DNA of 54,234 nucleotides from Chromatiales bacterium. Lineage in GTDB: Bacteria; Pseudomonadota; Gammaproteobacteria; Chromatiales; Chromatiaceae. The position numbers and the translations under genes were made by a program. This document shows positions 25,127-35,856 of the stretch, piece by piece (within the stretch, counting starts at the first letter, position 1; each line of letters starts with the position of its first letter). The notes beneath the pieces are model-generated. The model was not told the DNA's origin. It worked only from the letters and a program-made list of their open reading frames with translations, and did no database searches. The stretch lies in assembly GCA_030145485.1 (NCBI GenBank), contig JAQYVP010000017.1:1-54234 (forward strand), read 5' to 3'.

Positions 25127-26901
25127 TGGCGACAAAACAGCGACATAAAAAAAGCAGGCAGGCGCGGCGCAAGAAAACGGCGGCTGTTCCCTTTTTTGCT
25201 GCGCGCCGCCGTTTGATGCTCGGCGGGCTGTTGTTGGCTGCAGGTTTATTGGTTGCCGGTGCAGGCTATCAGCAAATTTTGCGCACAGATTTTTTGCAGC
25301 AAAAGGGTGAATACAAGCACCTCAGTTATATGGATGTGCCGGCGCGGCGCGGCAGGATCCTTGATCGCAACGAGGAGGTGCTGGCGGTAAGCAACCCGGT
25401 AGACTCTGTATGGGCCGATCCGCGAATTCTTCCCCAGGATAATGAGACTGTCAAAATCCTCGCACAGGCATTAAAAATGAATGCCGATGATCTGTTACAG
25501 AAACTCACGCGCTATCGCAACAAGCATTTTTTCTACCTGGCGCGCTGGATGACTCCTGCTGATGCCCGCAAGGCGATGGCAATATTGAAACGCAACGGGG
25601 TCAAAGGGGTTGGTCTGCAGCGTGAATACCGCCGTTACTATCCGGCAGGTGAATATTTCTCACATGTGATCGGTTTCTCCGGGCGTGACGAAAGGGGATT
25701 GGAGGGGCTGGAGTTTCAATATGATGAAGAGTTGAATGCCGAGGCAGGGCGCAAGTTGGTACTGAAAGACGCCAGGCGGCGTCTGTTGGCGAATGTCGCG
25801 AGTATCCGCGAGCCGCAGGGGGGGGAGGACATAGTGCTGAGCCTGGATCGCCGTTTGCAGTTTTATGCCTATCGGGCGCTGAAAAAAGCCGTTGTCAAAC
25901 ATCAGGCCAGGTCGGCTTCACTGGTGATGCTGGATGTCGACAGCGGAGAGGTGCTGGCGATGGTGAGCCAACCCTCTTATAACCCGAATGCCAGCCGCAG
26001 CAATCTCAATGGACGGGCGCGCAATCGCGCCGTCATCGATACTTTTGAACCCGGTTCGACGATGAAACCGCTGACTCTTGCGGCAGCCATGGAGCTTGGC
26101 TATATTACTGAAAAAACAAAGATTAATACCGGGAAAGGGGTGCTATGGGTAGGCAGGAACAAGGTGAGTGATCCGAAACGCTATGGTGTGCTCGACCCTG
26201 CCGGAGTGCTGCGTCGTTCCAGTAATGTGGGATCAGCAACCATCGCTTTGAAAATGCCGGTAAAGGATCATTGGAAAATGCTGGACAGTTATGGTTTTGG
26301 ACAACCGGTGATGATTGATTTCCCCGGTGAGGCGAGCGGGCTGCTGCGCGATTACGGGTTATGGCAGCGCATCGATCAGGCCACCCTGGCATTTGGGTAT
26401 AGTATCTCCGTATCGACACTGCAACTGGCGCAGGCCTATGCGATTCTTGCTGCAGACGGCATCCGCCGTCCACTCTCTCTGTTGCGCGTTGATAAAGCGG
26501 TCGAAGGAGAGCGGGTGCTTTCCGTCGAGACGGCGAGATCCCTGCGTAAAATGATGGAGGGGGTGGTCTCAGCGCAGGGTACCGCGCCAAAAGCGGCTGT
26601 GAGCGGCTACCGGGTTGCCGGTAAAACCGGAACGGTCATAAAACTGGGGGCGCAGGGTTACAAGGACAAGAAGAAAAAATATCGTGCGTTGTTTGCGGGA
26701 ATGGCGCCGGCGACAGATCCAAAACTGGTGATGGTGATTGTCTTTGATGAGCCGGTAAAAAATGGTCATTACGGAGGTACGGTCGCTGCGCCGGTATTTT
26801 CTGAAGTGATGGGGCATGCGTTGAGGCTGCTGAATGTCGCGCCTGACAACAAACGGCCAAAGAGTGAATTGCAGGTAGCAAGCGCGGGAGCTATGCAATG
26901 A
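25126..26901 (+). CDS. ftsI: Septal peptidoglycan transpeptidase FtsI (PBP3)
   Basis: A 591-residue class B penicillin-binding protein. A basic N-terminus and single membrane helix (~25-45) precede the dimerisation domain (~65-210) and the transpeptidase domain. The active-site motifs are STMK (in EPGSTMKPLTL, about residue 310), SSN (RRSSNVG) and KTGT (VAGKTGTV, ~502). It cross-links septal peptidoglycan with FtsW. It overlaps ftsL by one base and murE by four. Confidence 0.97.
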   Translation: MATKQRHKKSRQARRKKTAAVPFFAARRRLMLGGLLLAAGLLVAGAGYQQILRTDFLQQKGEYKHLSYMDVPARRGRILDRNEEVLAVSNPVDSVWADPRILPQDNETVKILAQALKMNADDLLQKLTRYRNKHFFYLARWMTPADARKAMAILKRNGVKGVGLQREYRRYYPAGEYFSHVIGFSGRDERGLEGLEFQYDEELNAEAGRKLVLKDARRRLLANVASIREPQGGEDIVLSLDRRLQFYAYRALKKAVVKHQARSASLVMLDVDSGEVLAMVSQPSYNPNASRSNLNGRARNRAVIDTFEPGSTMKPLTLAAAMELGYITEKTKINTGKGVLWVGRNKVSDPKRYGVLDPAGVLRRSSNVGSATIALKMPVKDHWKMLDSYGFGQPVMIDFPGEASGLLRDYGLWQRIDQATLAFGYSISVSTLQLAQAYAILAADGIRRPLSLLRVDKAVEGERVLSVETARSLRKMMEGVVSAQGTAPKAAVSGYRVAGKTGTVIKLGAQGYKDKKKKYRALFAGMAPATDPKLVMVIVFDEPVKNGHYGGTVAAPVFSEVMGHALRLLNVAPDNKRPKSELQVASAGAMQ

Positions 26902-28376
26902 TGCCTGCGACACAATTGTCAAATGCGCCGTTGCTTGGAGAACTGCTTGATAAAGCGCCGCCGCAACTTGCACAGCTTGCGATCAGCGCTCTCTCACTGG
27001 ACAGTCGCAGGCTGACATCGGGATCACTGTTTATCGCGCTTCCCGGGACCCGCGGGCATGGGCTTGATTATCTGCAGCAGGCCGTTGATGCAGGATCTGC
27101 TGCTGTTGTTGCTGAAATTGATGATGTGTGGAGTAGAGAGCGCATCGAGGCATTGAATGCATCTATTCCGGTGATTGCTGCCGAGAGGGTCCATGCGGGC
27201 AGCATTGCCGCAAGATTTTACGCAGATCCCTCTGCACAGCTGACGATCATCGGATATACCGGCACCAATGGTAAAACCACCTGTGCCTGGTTGACAGCAG
27301 GGGTACTGGAAAATTGCGCCATGATTGGAACACTCGGCAACGGCGCGCCCGGTTCTCTACAGCAGGCGACGCATACCACGCCGGATGCGATTACCCTGCA
27401 GCAGATGTTTGCAGACTATCTGCAAACGGGTATTAGTGCAGTCGCGATGGAGGTCTCCTCTCATGCACTGGATCAGGAGAGAGTCGATGGTGCGCATATA
27501 GATGTGGCTGTATTCACCAACCTCAGCCGTGATCACCTCGACTACCACAGCACCATGCAGGCGTATGCTGAAGCCAAGCAGAAGTTGTTCCGGCTGCCGG
27601 GTTTGCGTTGTGTGGTGATCAATATGGATGACCCGTACGGGCGGCAAATCAGGGAGAGTGTAGCACCTGAGATGCGCTGTATCACAGTCGGTGTGAATGC
27701 TGCGGATGTGCAACTGCGTGCATCACATATTCGCCAGACGCAGCAGGGGCTCAAAATGATTTTGCACTATGAGCAGCAGCAGGTGGTGCTGGAGTCTCCG
27801 CTGATAGGACGTTTCAATGTCGATAATCTGCTGTCAGTGGCGGGAGCGCTGGTGGCTGCAGGAGTGCCCCTGGTGCAGCTGGTCAAACGCCTCTCGAGTG
27901 TGCCGGCTGTACCGGGGCGTATGGAGCGTTTTGGCGGTGACAAACAACCCCTGGTGGTGATTGATTATGCGCATACCCCGGATGCCCTGAAGAATGCACT
28001 GCTTGCTGCGCGTGAGCATAGCAACGGCGAACTCATGTGTGTGTTTGGTTGTGGTGGTGATCGTGATCCGGGCAAGCGGCCATTGATGGGAACTGTCGCC
28101 GAAGAGCTGGCGGACAGGGTGATTGTGACCGATGACAATCCCCGTAGCGAATCAGGCAGCCTCATTATCGAACAGATTCTGAAAGGCATGAATCATCCGC
28201 CGCGGGTCGTGCGTGATCGCCTGCAGGCGATCTCCTATGCCATCAAACATGCAACTTCAGGGGATCTGGTGCTGGTTGCAGGGAAAGGGCATGAAGAGAT
28301 ACAAATTATTGGTGATCAACGTCATCACTTCAGTGACAGGGAAGTGGTTGAAAAGCTTCTACGGAGCGGACAATGA
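26898..28376 (+). CDS. murE: UDP-MurNAc-L-Ala-D-Glu:meso-DAP ligase
   Basis: A 492-residue Mur ligase that adds the third residue of the stem peptide. ATP loop YTGTNGKTTCAW (~115-126), carbamylated-lysine region YAEAKQKLF, and DDNPRSE (~413-419): the DNPR motif selects meso-diaminopimelate, expected for a Gram-negative. The gene starts inside the ftsI stop (ATGA) and ends in the same manner at murF. Confidence 0.97.
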   Translation: MMPATQLSNAPLLGELLDKAPPQLAQLAISALSLDSRRLTSGSLFIALPGTRGHGLDYLQQAVDAGSAAVVAEIDDVWSRERIEALNASIPVIAAERVHAGSIAARFYADPSAQLTIIGYTGTNGKTTCAWLTAGVLENCAMIGTLGNGAPGSLQQATHTTPDAITLQQMFADYLQTGISAVAMEVSSHALDQERVDGAHIDVAVFTNLSRDHLDYHSTMQAYAEAKQKLFRLPGLRCVVINMDDPYGRQIRESVAPEMRCITVGVNAADVQLRASHIRQTQQGLKMILHYEQQQVVLESPLIGRFNVDNLLSVAGALVAAGVPLVQLVKRLSSVPAVPGRMERFGGDKQPLVVIDYAHTPDALKNALLAAREHSNGELMCVFGCGGDRDPGKRPLMGTVAEELADRVIVTDDNPRSESGSLIIEQILKGMNHPPRVVRDRLQAISYAIKHATSGDLVLVAGKGHEEIQIIGDQRHHFSDREVVEKLLRSGQ

Positions 28377-29746
28377 TCGACTTTTCTGTCAGCGAAGCGG
28401 CATCAATCCTCAGGGGAGAGGCAATTCATGGTGATGCGCGTTTTAATGCAGTAAGTACAGACAGTCGCACGCTCGATGGAGAGGCGCTGTTTGTGGCTAT
28501 TCCCGGTGAGCATTTTGACGGTCATGACTATGTGGCAATAGCAGCCAGGCAGGGAGCGGTAGCTGCATTGGTCGATAGGAAAATCGATGTCGGGATCCCG
28601 CAAATCGTTGTTGACGATGTGCGCATCGCCTTGCTGCAGCTGGCAGCAGCCTGGCGAAGCAAGTCGCATGCAGTGGTGATCGCACTGACCGGCAGTAATG
28701 GAAAAACAACCGTCAAGGAGATGCTGGCGGCAATTTTATCTCTGCAGGGCAGCGTACTCGCAACCAGCGGTAATCTCAACAACGAAATTGGCGTGCCGCT
28801 GACTTTGACGCGCTTGCAGAATGAAGAGTTTGCGGTGATAGAGATGGGTGCGAACCATCAGAGTGAGATCCATCAACTCAGTGTCACCACATCTCCTGAT
28901 GTAGCATTGCTGAATAATGCCGGACGCGCACACCTTGAAGGCTTCGGTTCCATTGAAGGCGTCGCGCGCGCCAAGGGGGAGATTGTTGATGGTCTCTCCA
29001 GTGACGGCATTTTTGTGTGTAACGGGGAGAGTCAATGGCTGGAGCTGTGGCTGGAGCTGGCTGGCGATCATCAGGTCATCACATTCGGTCAGCTGGAGAG
29101 CTGCGACGTACGTTTGGAAAAAAACACATCCAGAACGCTATGGGGAGAGAGTGGTTTTGAACAGCAGTTTGACGTGCATATCGGTACTCAACAGTTTTCG
29201 CTGCAACTACCGTTGGCGGGGGAACACAATCGCATGAACGCACTTGCCGCAGTTGCAGTCTGTGCAGCACTGCGGATTGACCACAGCTTGATTCATGATG
29301 GTCTGAAATCAATCCGGCCTGTGCCCGGGCGGCTTTTTCCCCGCCGCAATGCTGCCGGTGTACGCATTATTGATGATACCTATAATGCCAACCCTGATTC
29401 GGTTGCTGCCGCCATTGCGCTGCTGGAAAATTTTACTGCACGCACTGTGCTGGTGCTTGGCGATCTGGCTGAGTTGGGAGGCGATGTTGAAGCAGTTCAT
29501 GCTGCACTCGGAACAGTGGCGGTGGAATCCGGCATCGACAAGCTCTATACCCTGGGCCCGATGAGCGCCGCAGCTGCTGCCGCATTCGGCAGCAATGGCT
29601 TTGCCTTTGATGACATCGATGCTTTGAATAATGCCCTGCAATTGCAACTGGATGATCAGCATGTCGTGTTGATCAAAGGTTCGCGCGCCGCGCGTATGGA
29701 GCGGGTTGTCGAGGCGCTGACAGCAAATGAGGATATCGGATGCTGA
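28373..29746 (+). CDS. murF: UDP-MurNAc-tripeptide:D-Ala-D-Ala ligase
   Basis: A 457-residue Mur ligase completing the pentapeptide. The ATP loop is [13 protein letters not shown] (~105-117), followed by [10 protein letters not shown] and [13 protein letters not shown]; the C-terminal domain has [10 protein letters not shown] (~326-335), which is characteristic of MurF. It overlaps murE by four bases and mraY by seven. Confidence 0.97.
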   Translation: MIDFSVSEAASILRGEAIHGDARFNAVSTDSRTLDGEALFVAIPGEHFDGHDYVAIAARQGAVAALVDRKIDVGIPQIVVDDVRIALLQLAAAWRSKSHAVVIALTGSNGKTTVKEMLAAILSLQGSVLATSGNLNNEIGVPLTLTRLQNEEFAVIEMGANHQSEIHQLSVTTSPDVALLNNAGRAHLEGFGSIEGVARAKGEIVDGLSSDGIFVCNGESQWLELWLELAGDHQVITFGQLESCDVRLEKNTSRTLWGESGFEQQFDVHIGTQQFSLQLPLAGEHNRMNALAAVAVCAALRIDHSLIHDGLKSIRPVPGRLFPRRNAAGVRIIDDTYNANPDSVAAAIALLENFTARTVLVLGDLAELGGDVEAVHAALGTVAVESGIDKLYTLGPMSAAAAAAFGSNGFAFDDIDALNNALQLQLDDQHVVLIKGSRAARMERVVEALTANEDIGC

Positions 29747-30819
29747 TCTATCTGGCTAATTATCTGGCGCAATTTGAGAGTGGCTTCAATGTTTTTCAAT
29801 ATCAGACGCTGCGCATCATTCTTAGTGTGCTGACAGCTTTGGTGGTCTCCTTTGTGATCGGGCCGGCGGTGATTCGCAAGCTTGCCACCTTCAAGGGACA
29901 GCCGGTGCGTGATGACGGTCCCAAGAGCCACTTCGCCAAGGCGGGAACACCGACCATGGGCGGCGCTCTGATTCTGATTGCAGTCAGCATCAGCACCCTG
30001 CTGTGGGCGGATCTTGGTAATCGTTATGTGTGGATTGTTTTGCTCACCACGCTGGCATTTGGCAGTATCGGTCTGGTGGATGATTACAAAAAACTGGTCA
30101 AGCAGGACCCCAGGGGCCTGGCCTCCCGCTATAAGTATCTGTGGCAGTCACTGTTTGGCTTCGCTACAGCCATGGCGCTCTACCTGACAGCCGGCGTGCC
30201 TGAGGAGACGCAGCTGTTTGTTCCATTTTTCAAGGATGTGGCATTGAACCTGGGGCTCTGGTATGTGGTGCTCGCCTATTTTGTCATCGTTGGCACATCC
30301 AATGCGGTCAATCTGACCGACGGACTGGATGGCCTGGCGATCGTACCGACAATCCTGGTCGCTGGCGGCTTGATGATTTTTGCCTATCTCTCCGGGAACA
30401 TCAAGTTTGCAGAGTATTTACAGATTCCCTATCTATCAGGAGTGGGCGAAGTGGCGGTCTTTTGTGCGGCGCTGCTGGGCGCCGGTATCGGATTCCTGTG
30501 GTTCAACACCCATCCTGCGATGGTCTTCATGGGTGATGTTGGAGCGCTTGCAATTGGTGCCGCACTGGGTGTGGTCGCGGTGGCGGTGCGTCAGGAGCTG
30601 GTGCTGTTGATCATGGGGGGGATTTTTGTGATCGAAACATTGTCGGTCATCATTCAGGTCGCTTCCTTCAAAATGACAGGCAAGCGGGTATTTCGCATGG
30701 CGCCGCTGCACCATCACTATGAACTCAAAGGCTGGCCGGAGCCGCGTGTCATCGTCCGGTTCTGGATTATCAGTCTTATCCTGGTGTTGATTGGACTCGC
30801 CACATTGAAACTTAGATAA
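29740..30819 (+). CDS. mraY: Phospho-N-acetylmuramoyl-pentapeptide transferase
   Basis: A 359-residue, ten-helix membrane enzyme that makes lipid I. Visible family sequences: [18 protein letters not shown] (~65-82), the Mg-binding DDYKK (~115), [13 protein letters not shown] (~190-202), and [13 protein letters not shown] near the C-terminus. Length is the same as in E. coli (360). Its start overlaps murF by seven bases. The next gene is separated by a short gap, the only such gap between rsmH and ftsA. Confidence 0.98.
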   Translation: MLIYLANYLAQFESGFNVFQYQTLRIILSVLTALVVSFVIGPAVIRKLATFKGQPVRDDGPKSHFAKAGTPTMGGALILIAVSISTLLWADLGNRYVWIVLLTTLAFGSIGLVDDYKKLVKQDPRGLASRYKYLWQSLFGFATAMALYLTAGVPEETQLFVPFFKDVALNLGLWYVVLAYFVIVGTSNAVNLTDGLDGLAIVPTILVAGGLMIFAYLSGNIKFAEYLQIPYLSGVGEVAVFCAALLGAGIGFLWFNTHPAMVFMGDVGALAIGAALGVVAVAVRQELVLLIMGGIFVIETLSVIIQVASFKMTGKRVFRMAPLHHHYELKGWPEPRVIVRFWIISLILVLIGLATLKLR

Positions 30820-30885
30820 CTGACTTTGTTCAAGAGAATGAAACCAGCAGAGAGCAGCAATATCAAGCAGCAGATGGAAGCCCCG

Positions 30886-32205
30886 ATGAACCTGATAGTG
30901 GGTCTCGGGTCTACTGGACTCTCCTGCGTGCGTTTTCTGGCTGGCAGGGATATCCGCCTGGCTGTCATTGATAGTCGTGATCATCCGCCGGGTTTGCAGC
31001 AGCTGCGCGATGAATACCCGCATGTGGCGCTCCATACCGGAGCCTTCACAGCTGATGTGTTTGCGGCTGCAGAGCGTTTGATCGTGAGCCCGGGGGTGTC
31101 ACTGCAAGAGCCGCTGATACAGCAGGCAATTTCACGCGGTGTCGAGGTGATCGGTGATGTCGAGTTGTTTTTGCGAGAAGTGAGTGTGCCGGTGGTGGCC
31201 ATTACCGGTTCCAACGGTAAAAGCACCGTCACCACGCTGCTGGGAGAAATGGCGAAAACAGCTGGCGTTCGCGCCGCTGTCGGAGGTAACCTCGGCATAC
31301 CGGTGCTGGAGCTGCTGGATGAGGAAAATGCGCTCTATATCCTGGAACTCTCCAGTTTTCAGCTGGAGACGATTCACAGCTTACGCGCCAAAGCTGCGGT
31401 GATTCTGAATCTCAGCGCCGATCATCTGGATCGCTACGACTCCTATGATGAGTATGTACAGGCAAAGGCGGTCATTTACCACAATGCTGAAACCGCAGTG
31501 GTGAATCTGGATGACCCTGCCGCCATGCGGCTGGCTGATACTGCCCGTACAGTCAGTTTTAGCATGCGCCCCCCGCAGCCGGACCAATATGGCATTTGCG
31601 AAGTAGAGGGGGTGCAGTGGTTATGCAGAGGAGAGCAGCCTCTGCTGCAAACTTCCGCCATCCCTGCTGCCGGAAAACACAACCAGGCGAATACACTGGC
31701 TGCGCTGGCGCTTGGTGAAGCCGTTGGCTTGCCTATGGATGCCATGCTACAGGCTATCAGGGATTTTCGTGGACTTGCCCACCGTACATGGTTTGTTGCT
31801 GAAATTGATCATGTGCGCTGGTATAACGACTCCAAAGGGACAAATGTCGGTGCCTCTATCGCTGCGCTGGAGGGACTGGATATGGCTGACGAGAGCCGCT
31901 CCATCCTGATTGCGGGGGGGGATTGTAAAGGTGCTGATTTTTCACCGCTTGCCGCTCTGCTGCCTGCCTATGTTCGCGCCCTGGTGCTGCTTGGTCGTGA
32001 TGCGCCGCAAATTGCCAAGGCTGTCGGCGGAGCTGTGCCTGGCGTCAATGCGGCAGATATGAACGAGGCAGTCAGGCTGGCAGCGGATCTTGCCCGTCCT
32101 GGCGACAGGGTATTGTTGTCCCCGGCATGCGCCAGTTTTGATATGTATGAAAATTATATGCAGCGTGGCGAAGCTTTCATGCAAGCGGTCGGGAGGCTCG
32201 GATGA
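30886..32205 (+). CDS. murD: UDP-MurNAc-L-Ala:D-Glu ligase
   Basis: A ~439-residue Mur ligase adding D-Glu. The N-terminal UDP-binding fold begins LIVGLGSTGLSCVRFLAG; the ATP loop is ITGSNGKSTVTTL; LSADHLDRYDS and HRTWFVAEIDHVRWYNDSKGTN (split here) follow the family. The frame is open from 30826 and ATGs exist at 30838 and 30874; I prefer 30886 because GGAAG lies five bases before it and because the UDP-binding fold then starts at once. It ends with ATGA overlap to ftsW. Confidence 0.93.
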   Translation: MNLIVGLGSTGLSCVRFLAGRDIRLAVIDSRDHPPGLQQLRDEYPHVALHTGAFTADVFAAAERLIVSPGVSLQEPLIQQAISRGVEVIGDVELFLREVSVPVVAITGSNGKSTVTTLLGEMAKTAGVRAAVGGNLGIPVLELLDEENALYILELSSFQLETIHSLRAKAAVILNLSADHLDRYDSYDEYVQAKAVIYHNAETAVVNLDDPAAMRLADTARTVSFSMRPPQPDQYGICEVEGVQWLCRGEQPLLQTSAIPAAGKHNQANTLAALALGEAVGLPMDAMLQAIRDFRGLAHRTWFVAEIDHVRWYNDSKGTNVGASIAALEGLDMADESRSILIAGGDCKGADFSPLAALLPAYVRALVLLGRDAPQIAKAVGGAVPGVNAADMNEAVRLAADLARPGDRVLLSPACASFDMYENYMQRGEAFMQAVGRLG

Positions 32206-33359
32206 CGGAAACAGTCATGCAGCGCAGAGAGGGGGAAATACTGAAGATGCCGCAGCTGGATTATCCGTTGCTGGCTGCGGCTCTGGCCTTGCTGCTCATC
32301 GGGGTGGTCATGGTGGGCTCGGCTACCATGCATCGTTTCGCAGAGGCGCCCTACTTTTTCGTCTATCGTCATGTGTTTGCTGTATTGCTGGGCCTGGCAA
32401 CGGCTGCGATCGTCATGCGTATCCAGATTGATCGCTGGGAACGCTGGACGCCCCTGCTTTTTATTGTGGGTATTGTGGTGCTGGTGCTGGTGCTGGTTCC
32501 GGGAGTTGGCCGTAACGTCAATGGTGCGCAGCGCTGGATCTCAATCGGCGGATTTAATCTGCAAAGTTCCGAGTTTATGAAGTTGTTCGTGCTGCTCTAT
32601 CTGGCCAGCTATCTGAATCGAAAGCATGTCGAGGTCACGACCAGTGTGTGGGGTTTCATCAAACCCCTGCTGCCTGTTCTGATTGCAGCCGGATTGATCA
32701 TGCTGCAGCCGGATATGGGGACCACTGTGGTGTTGCTGTTCATCGCTTTTGGCATGCTGTTTCTCGGTGGAGTGCCGATACGCCAGTATCTGGTTCTGTT
32801 TGCAATTGCCATTGTGTCGCTGGCTGTGCTGGTGATCGTAGAACCCTATCGCATGAAACGCGTTACCTCTTTTATGGACCCTTTTGCCGATCCCCTCAAC
32901 AGTGGTTACCAGCTCTCCAATGCATTGATCGCATTTGGACGTGGTGAGTGGAGTGGCGTCGGACTGGGGGAGGGAGTGCAAAAGCTTTTCTATCTTCCGG
33001 AAGCGCACAATGATTTTCTTATTGCAGTGATCGGCGAGGAGTTCGGTCTACTCGGTACGGTGGCGATTATCCTGCTGTTTGCTTTTATCTGCTGGCGTGC
33101 TTTTCGCATTGGCGCCATGGCGGAGAAGCACAGCAGGCGCTTTGCAGTCTATATTGCCTATGGCGGTGGATTGTGGATAGGGTTTCAGGCGTTTATCAAT
33201 ATTGGCGTTAATCTCGGTCTGCTTCCCACCAAAGGTTTGACTTTACCGTTGATGAGCTATGGAGGCAACAGCATCATCGTTACCTGTGTGGTGATTGCGC
33301 TGTTACAGCGCATCTATCTCGAAGTTGTGCCAAAACAATCCAGGCGGAGCAAAAGATGA
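32202..33359 (+). CDS. ftsW: Septal peptidoglycan glycosyltransferase FtsW
   Basis: A 385-residue SEDS polymerase with about ten membrane segments. Family segments seen: NGAQRWISIGGFNLQSSEFMK (split, ~107-127), LQPDMGTTVV (~168-177), FGRGEWSGVGLGEGVQK and EAHNDFLIAVIGEEFGLLG, and the C-terminal PLMSYGGNS (~346-354). It polymerises lipid II at the septum together with FtsI. The start overlaps murD (ATGA) and the stop overlaps murG. Confidence 0.96.
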   Translation: MTETVMQRREGEILKMPQLDYPLLAAALALLLIGVVMVGSATMHRFAEAPYFFVYRHVFAVLLGLATAAIVMRIQIDRWERWTPLLFIVGIVVLVLVLVPGVGRNVNGAQRWISIGGFNLQSSEFMKLFVLLYLASYLNRKHVEVTTSVWGFIKPLLPVLIAAGLIMLQPDMGTTVVLLFIAFGMLFLGGVPIRQYLVLFAIAIVSLAVLVIVEPYRMKRVTSFMDPFADPLNSGYQLSNALIAFGRGEWSGVGLGEGVQKLFYLPEAHNDFLIAVIGEEFGLLGTVAIILLFAFICWRAFRIGAMAEKHSRRFAVYIAYGGGLWIGFQAFINIGVNLGLLPTKGLTLPLMSYGGNSIIVTCVVIALLQRIYLEVVPKQSRRSKR

Positions 33360-34426
33360 GGCACGTCATCATCATGGCTGGCGGAACCGGGGGGCATGTC
33401 TATCCGGCGCTGGCGACTGCAAAAGAGTTGCTGTCCAGAGGCTACACGGTTAGCTGGCTGGGGACTCCGGACAGCTTTGAATCCCGCCTGGTTCCACAGC
33501 ATGAGATCGAGTTCGATGCGGTCAATATCAAGGGGCTGCGGGGAAATGGCGTCAAACGCATGTTGACTGCTCCTCTGCTGTTGTCACAATCGCTGCTACA
33601 GGCGCTGACTGTGATGCGCCGCAGAAAACCGGCGCTGGTCATAGGTATGGGGGGATTTGCTTCCGGTCCGGGAGGCGTAGCTGCTCGCCTGACACGCACC
33701 CCGTTGGTGATTCACGAGCAGAACGCGATCGCCGGAGTCACCAACAGGCTGCTCTCCAAAGTTGCCACGGCTGTGTGTGAGGCGTTTCCTGGAACCTTCA
33801 GGGCGTCAAAAAAAGTAACCACCACGGGGAACCCGGTGCGTGCAGAAATAGCTGCGCTGGCGCCTCCCGCTGAACGCATGTCACAACATAAAGGGCCGGT
33901 GCAGGTGCTGGTTGTTGGAGGGTCTCTCGGCGCAGCAGCACTCAACGAGGTGGTTCCACAGGCGTTGGCGCTCATCGATGAAGAGCAGCGCCCCGCGATC
34001 GGACATCAAGCAGGCCGCAACAAGGAGCAGCAGACGTTGCAGGCTTATGAAGAGGCAGGGGTAAAAGCATGGGTAGTCGAATTTATTGATGATATCGCGG
34101 AAGCCTATGGCTGGGCGGATCTGATGATATGCCGCAGCGGTGCTCTGACCGTTTCCGAGCTTGCAGCCGCTGGTGTCGCCTCGATACTGGTGCCCTATCC
34201 CTTTGCGGTAGATGACCACCAGACACTCAATGCGCGTTATCTGGCTGACCAGGGGGCTGCAATCATCTTACAACAGCGTGACATGAGCGCTGCAGTACTG
34301 GCGCAAAAAATTCGTAATCTTGAGCGTGACAGACTGCTGCAAATGGCGCAAAAGGCGCGCCTGCTCGCAAGGAGTGATGCGACTTCACAGGTTGTCGATA
34401 TTTGCGAAAGGGTGATGATGCGATGA
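33356..34426 (+). CDS. murG: UDP-GlcNAc:lipid I GlcNAc transferase
   Basis: A 356-residue peripheral GT-B enzyme that converts lipid I to lipid II. The N-terminal [14 protein letters not shown] (7-20) and [12 protein letters not shown] are lipid-acceptor loops; [14 protein letters not shown] is a hallmark; the UDP-GlcNAc site has [21 protein letters not shown] and [10 protein letters not shown]. It overlaps ftsW and murC by four bases each. Confidence 0.97.
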   Translation: MRHVIIMAGGTGGHVYPALATAKELLSRGYTVSWLGTPDSFESRLVPQHEIEFDAVNIKGLRGNGVKRMLTAPLLLSQSLLQALTVMRRRKPALVIGMGGFASGPGGVAARLTRTPLVIHEQNAIAGVTNRLLSKVATAVCEAFPGTFRASKKVTTTGNPVRAEIAALAPPAERMSQHKGPVQVLVVGGSLGAAALNEVVPQALALIDEEQRPAIGHQAGRNKEQQTLQAYEEAGVKAWVVEFIDDIAEAYGWADLMICRSGALTVSELAAAGVASILVPYPFAVDDHQTLNARYLADQGAAIILQQRDMSAAVLAQKIRNLERDRLLQMAQKARLLARSDATSQVVDICERVMMR

Positions 34427-35856
34427 CCATGCAGGACGCCATTGTTCAGGACCGCGCCATACAGGCGATGCATATGCGCGTATCGCATCTCTACTTTGTC
34501 GGCATCGGCGGCTCAGGTATGAACGGTATCGCCCAGGTGATGATCAATCTCGGCTACAGGGTCTCCGGTTCGGATCTCTCGGACAACGCTGCTGTGCAAC
34601 AGTTGCGTGCTATGGGCGCCACCATCTTTCTCAGCCACGAGGCGAAACAGGTCGAAGGTTGTGATGCGGTGGTTGTCTCCACGGCGATTCGAGATGACAA
34701 CCCGGAGGTGCTTTACGCCAGGGAAAAACGCATCCCGGTGGTGCCGCGTGCCGAAATGCTGGCCGAATTAATGCGTTTTCGATATGGCATCGCGGTAGCA
34801 GGAACCCATGGAAAAACCACCACCACAAGTCTGGTGACCTGCCTGCTTGCCGAGGGAGGACTCGATCCGACCTTCGTTATTGGCGGGCTGTTGAATTCAG
34901 CCGGAGCAAATGCGCAGCTGGGCGCCAGTGATTACCTGGTTGCAGAGGCCGATGAGAGTGATGCCTCGTTTCTCTATCTGCAGCCGATGATCTCGGTGAT
35001 CACGAATGTTGATCATGACCATATGGAAACCTATGGCGGGGATTTCGAGCGGCTGCGCCAGACATTTGTCGAGTTTTTGCATCACTTGCCCTTCTATGGT
35101 CTGGCAGTGATGTGCATCGATGATCCTGAAGTGCGCAACCTGATACCCAGGGTAACGCGTCGGGTGATCACTTACGGGCAGTCGCAGGATGCCGATATAC
35201 GTATTCTCAATATTGATCAGCAGGGTTTGCGCACCAGATTTCAGGTGCAGTGTATCGATGACGGAGTTATCGATATCACTCTTAATATGCCCGGACAGCA
35301 TAATGTATTGAATGCAGTGGCGGCAGTTGCAGTTGCACGTGAACTGGGTGTGAATAATGCGGCTATTCAGCATGCACTGAAAAATTTTGCAGGCATTGGG
35401 CGGCGCTTTCAGAGTCAGGAATTTGAGTGGAAGGATGGCAGGGTCATGCTGGTCGATGATTATGGGCATCATCCGCGTGAAGTGGCTGCAACAATTGATG
35501 CTGTCAGGACAGGCTGGCCACAGCGTCGTTTGCTACTGGTATTTCAGCCGCACCGCTATAGCCGCACCCAGGAGCAGTTTGATGATTTCACAGTGGTTCT
35601 ATCGAGTGCGGATATGCTGCTGTTGAACGAAGTCTATGCGGCCGGAGAGTCACCGATAAGCGGCGCTGACGGGCGCGCACTGGCTGCTGCGATCCGCACT
35701 CGCGGGCAGATAAACCCGATTTTTGTTGAGCAGCTTGAGGAGTTGCCGCAGACATTGGCGGCAGTGCTGGAGCCGGATGACGTGGTGTTGATGATGGGCG
35801 CCGGCAGCATCGGCCAGATTGCGGCGAAGCTGCCTCGGCTGGTGAAGGGGTTGTGA
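34423..35856 (+). CDS. murC: UDP-MurNAc:L-Ala ligase
   Basis: A 477-residue Mur ligase adding the first amino acid. [18 protein letters not shown] (about 20-37), ATP loop [14 protein letters not shown] (~122-135), [23 protein letters not shown], and the C-terminal [14 protein letters not shown] and [10 protein letters not shown] use ATG 34423, which overlaps the murG stop as ATGA; the frame extends a little further upstream within murG. murC is followed by murB with a one-base overlap. Confidence 0.97.
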   Translation: MTMQDAIVQDRAIQAMHMRVSHLYFVGIGGSGMNGIAQVMINLGYRVSGSDLSDNAAVQQLRAMGATIFLSHEAKQVEGCDAVVVSTAIRDDNPEVLYAREKRIPVVPRAEMLAELMRFRYGIAVAGTHGKTTTTSLVTCLLAEGGLDPTFVIGGLLNSAGANAQLGASDYLVAEADESDASFLYLQPMISVITNVDHDHMETYGGDFERLRQTFVEFLHHLPFYGLAVMCIDDPEVRNLIPRVTRRVITYGQSQDADIRILNIDQQGLRTRFQVQCIDDGVIDITLNMPGQHNVLNAVAAVAVARELGVNNAAIQHALKNFAGIGRRFQSQEFEWKDGRVMLVDDYGHHPREVAATIDAVRTGWPQRRLLLVFQPHRYSRTQEQFDDFTVVLSSADMLLLNEVYAAGESPISGADGRALAAAIRTRGQINPIFVEQLEELPQTLAAVLEPDDVVLMMGAGSIGQIAAKLPRLVKGL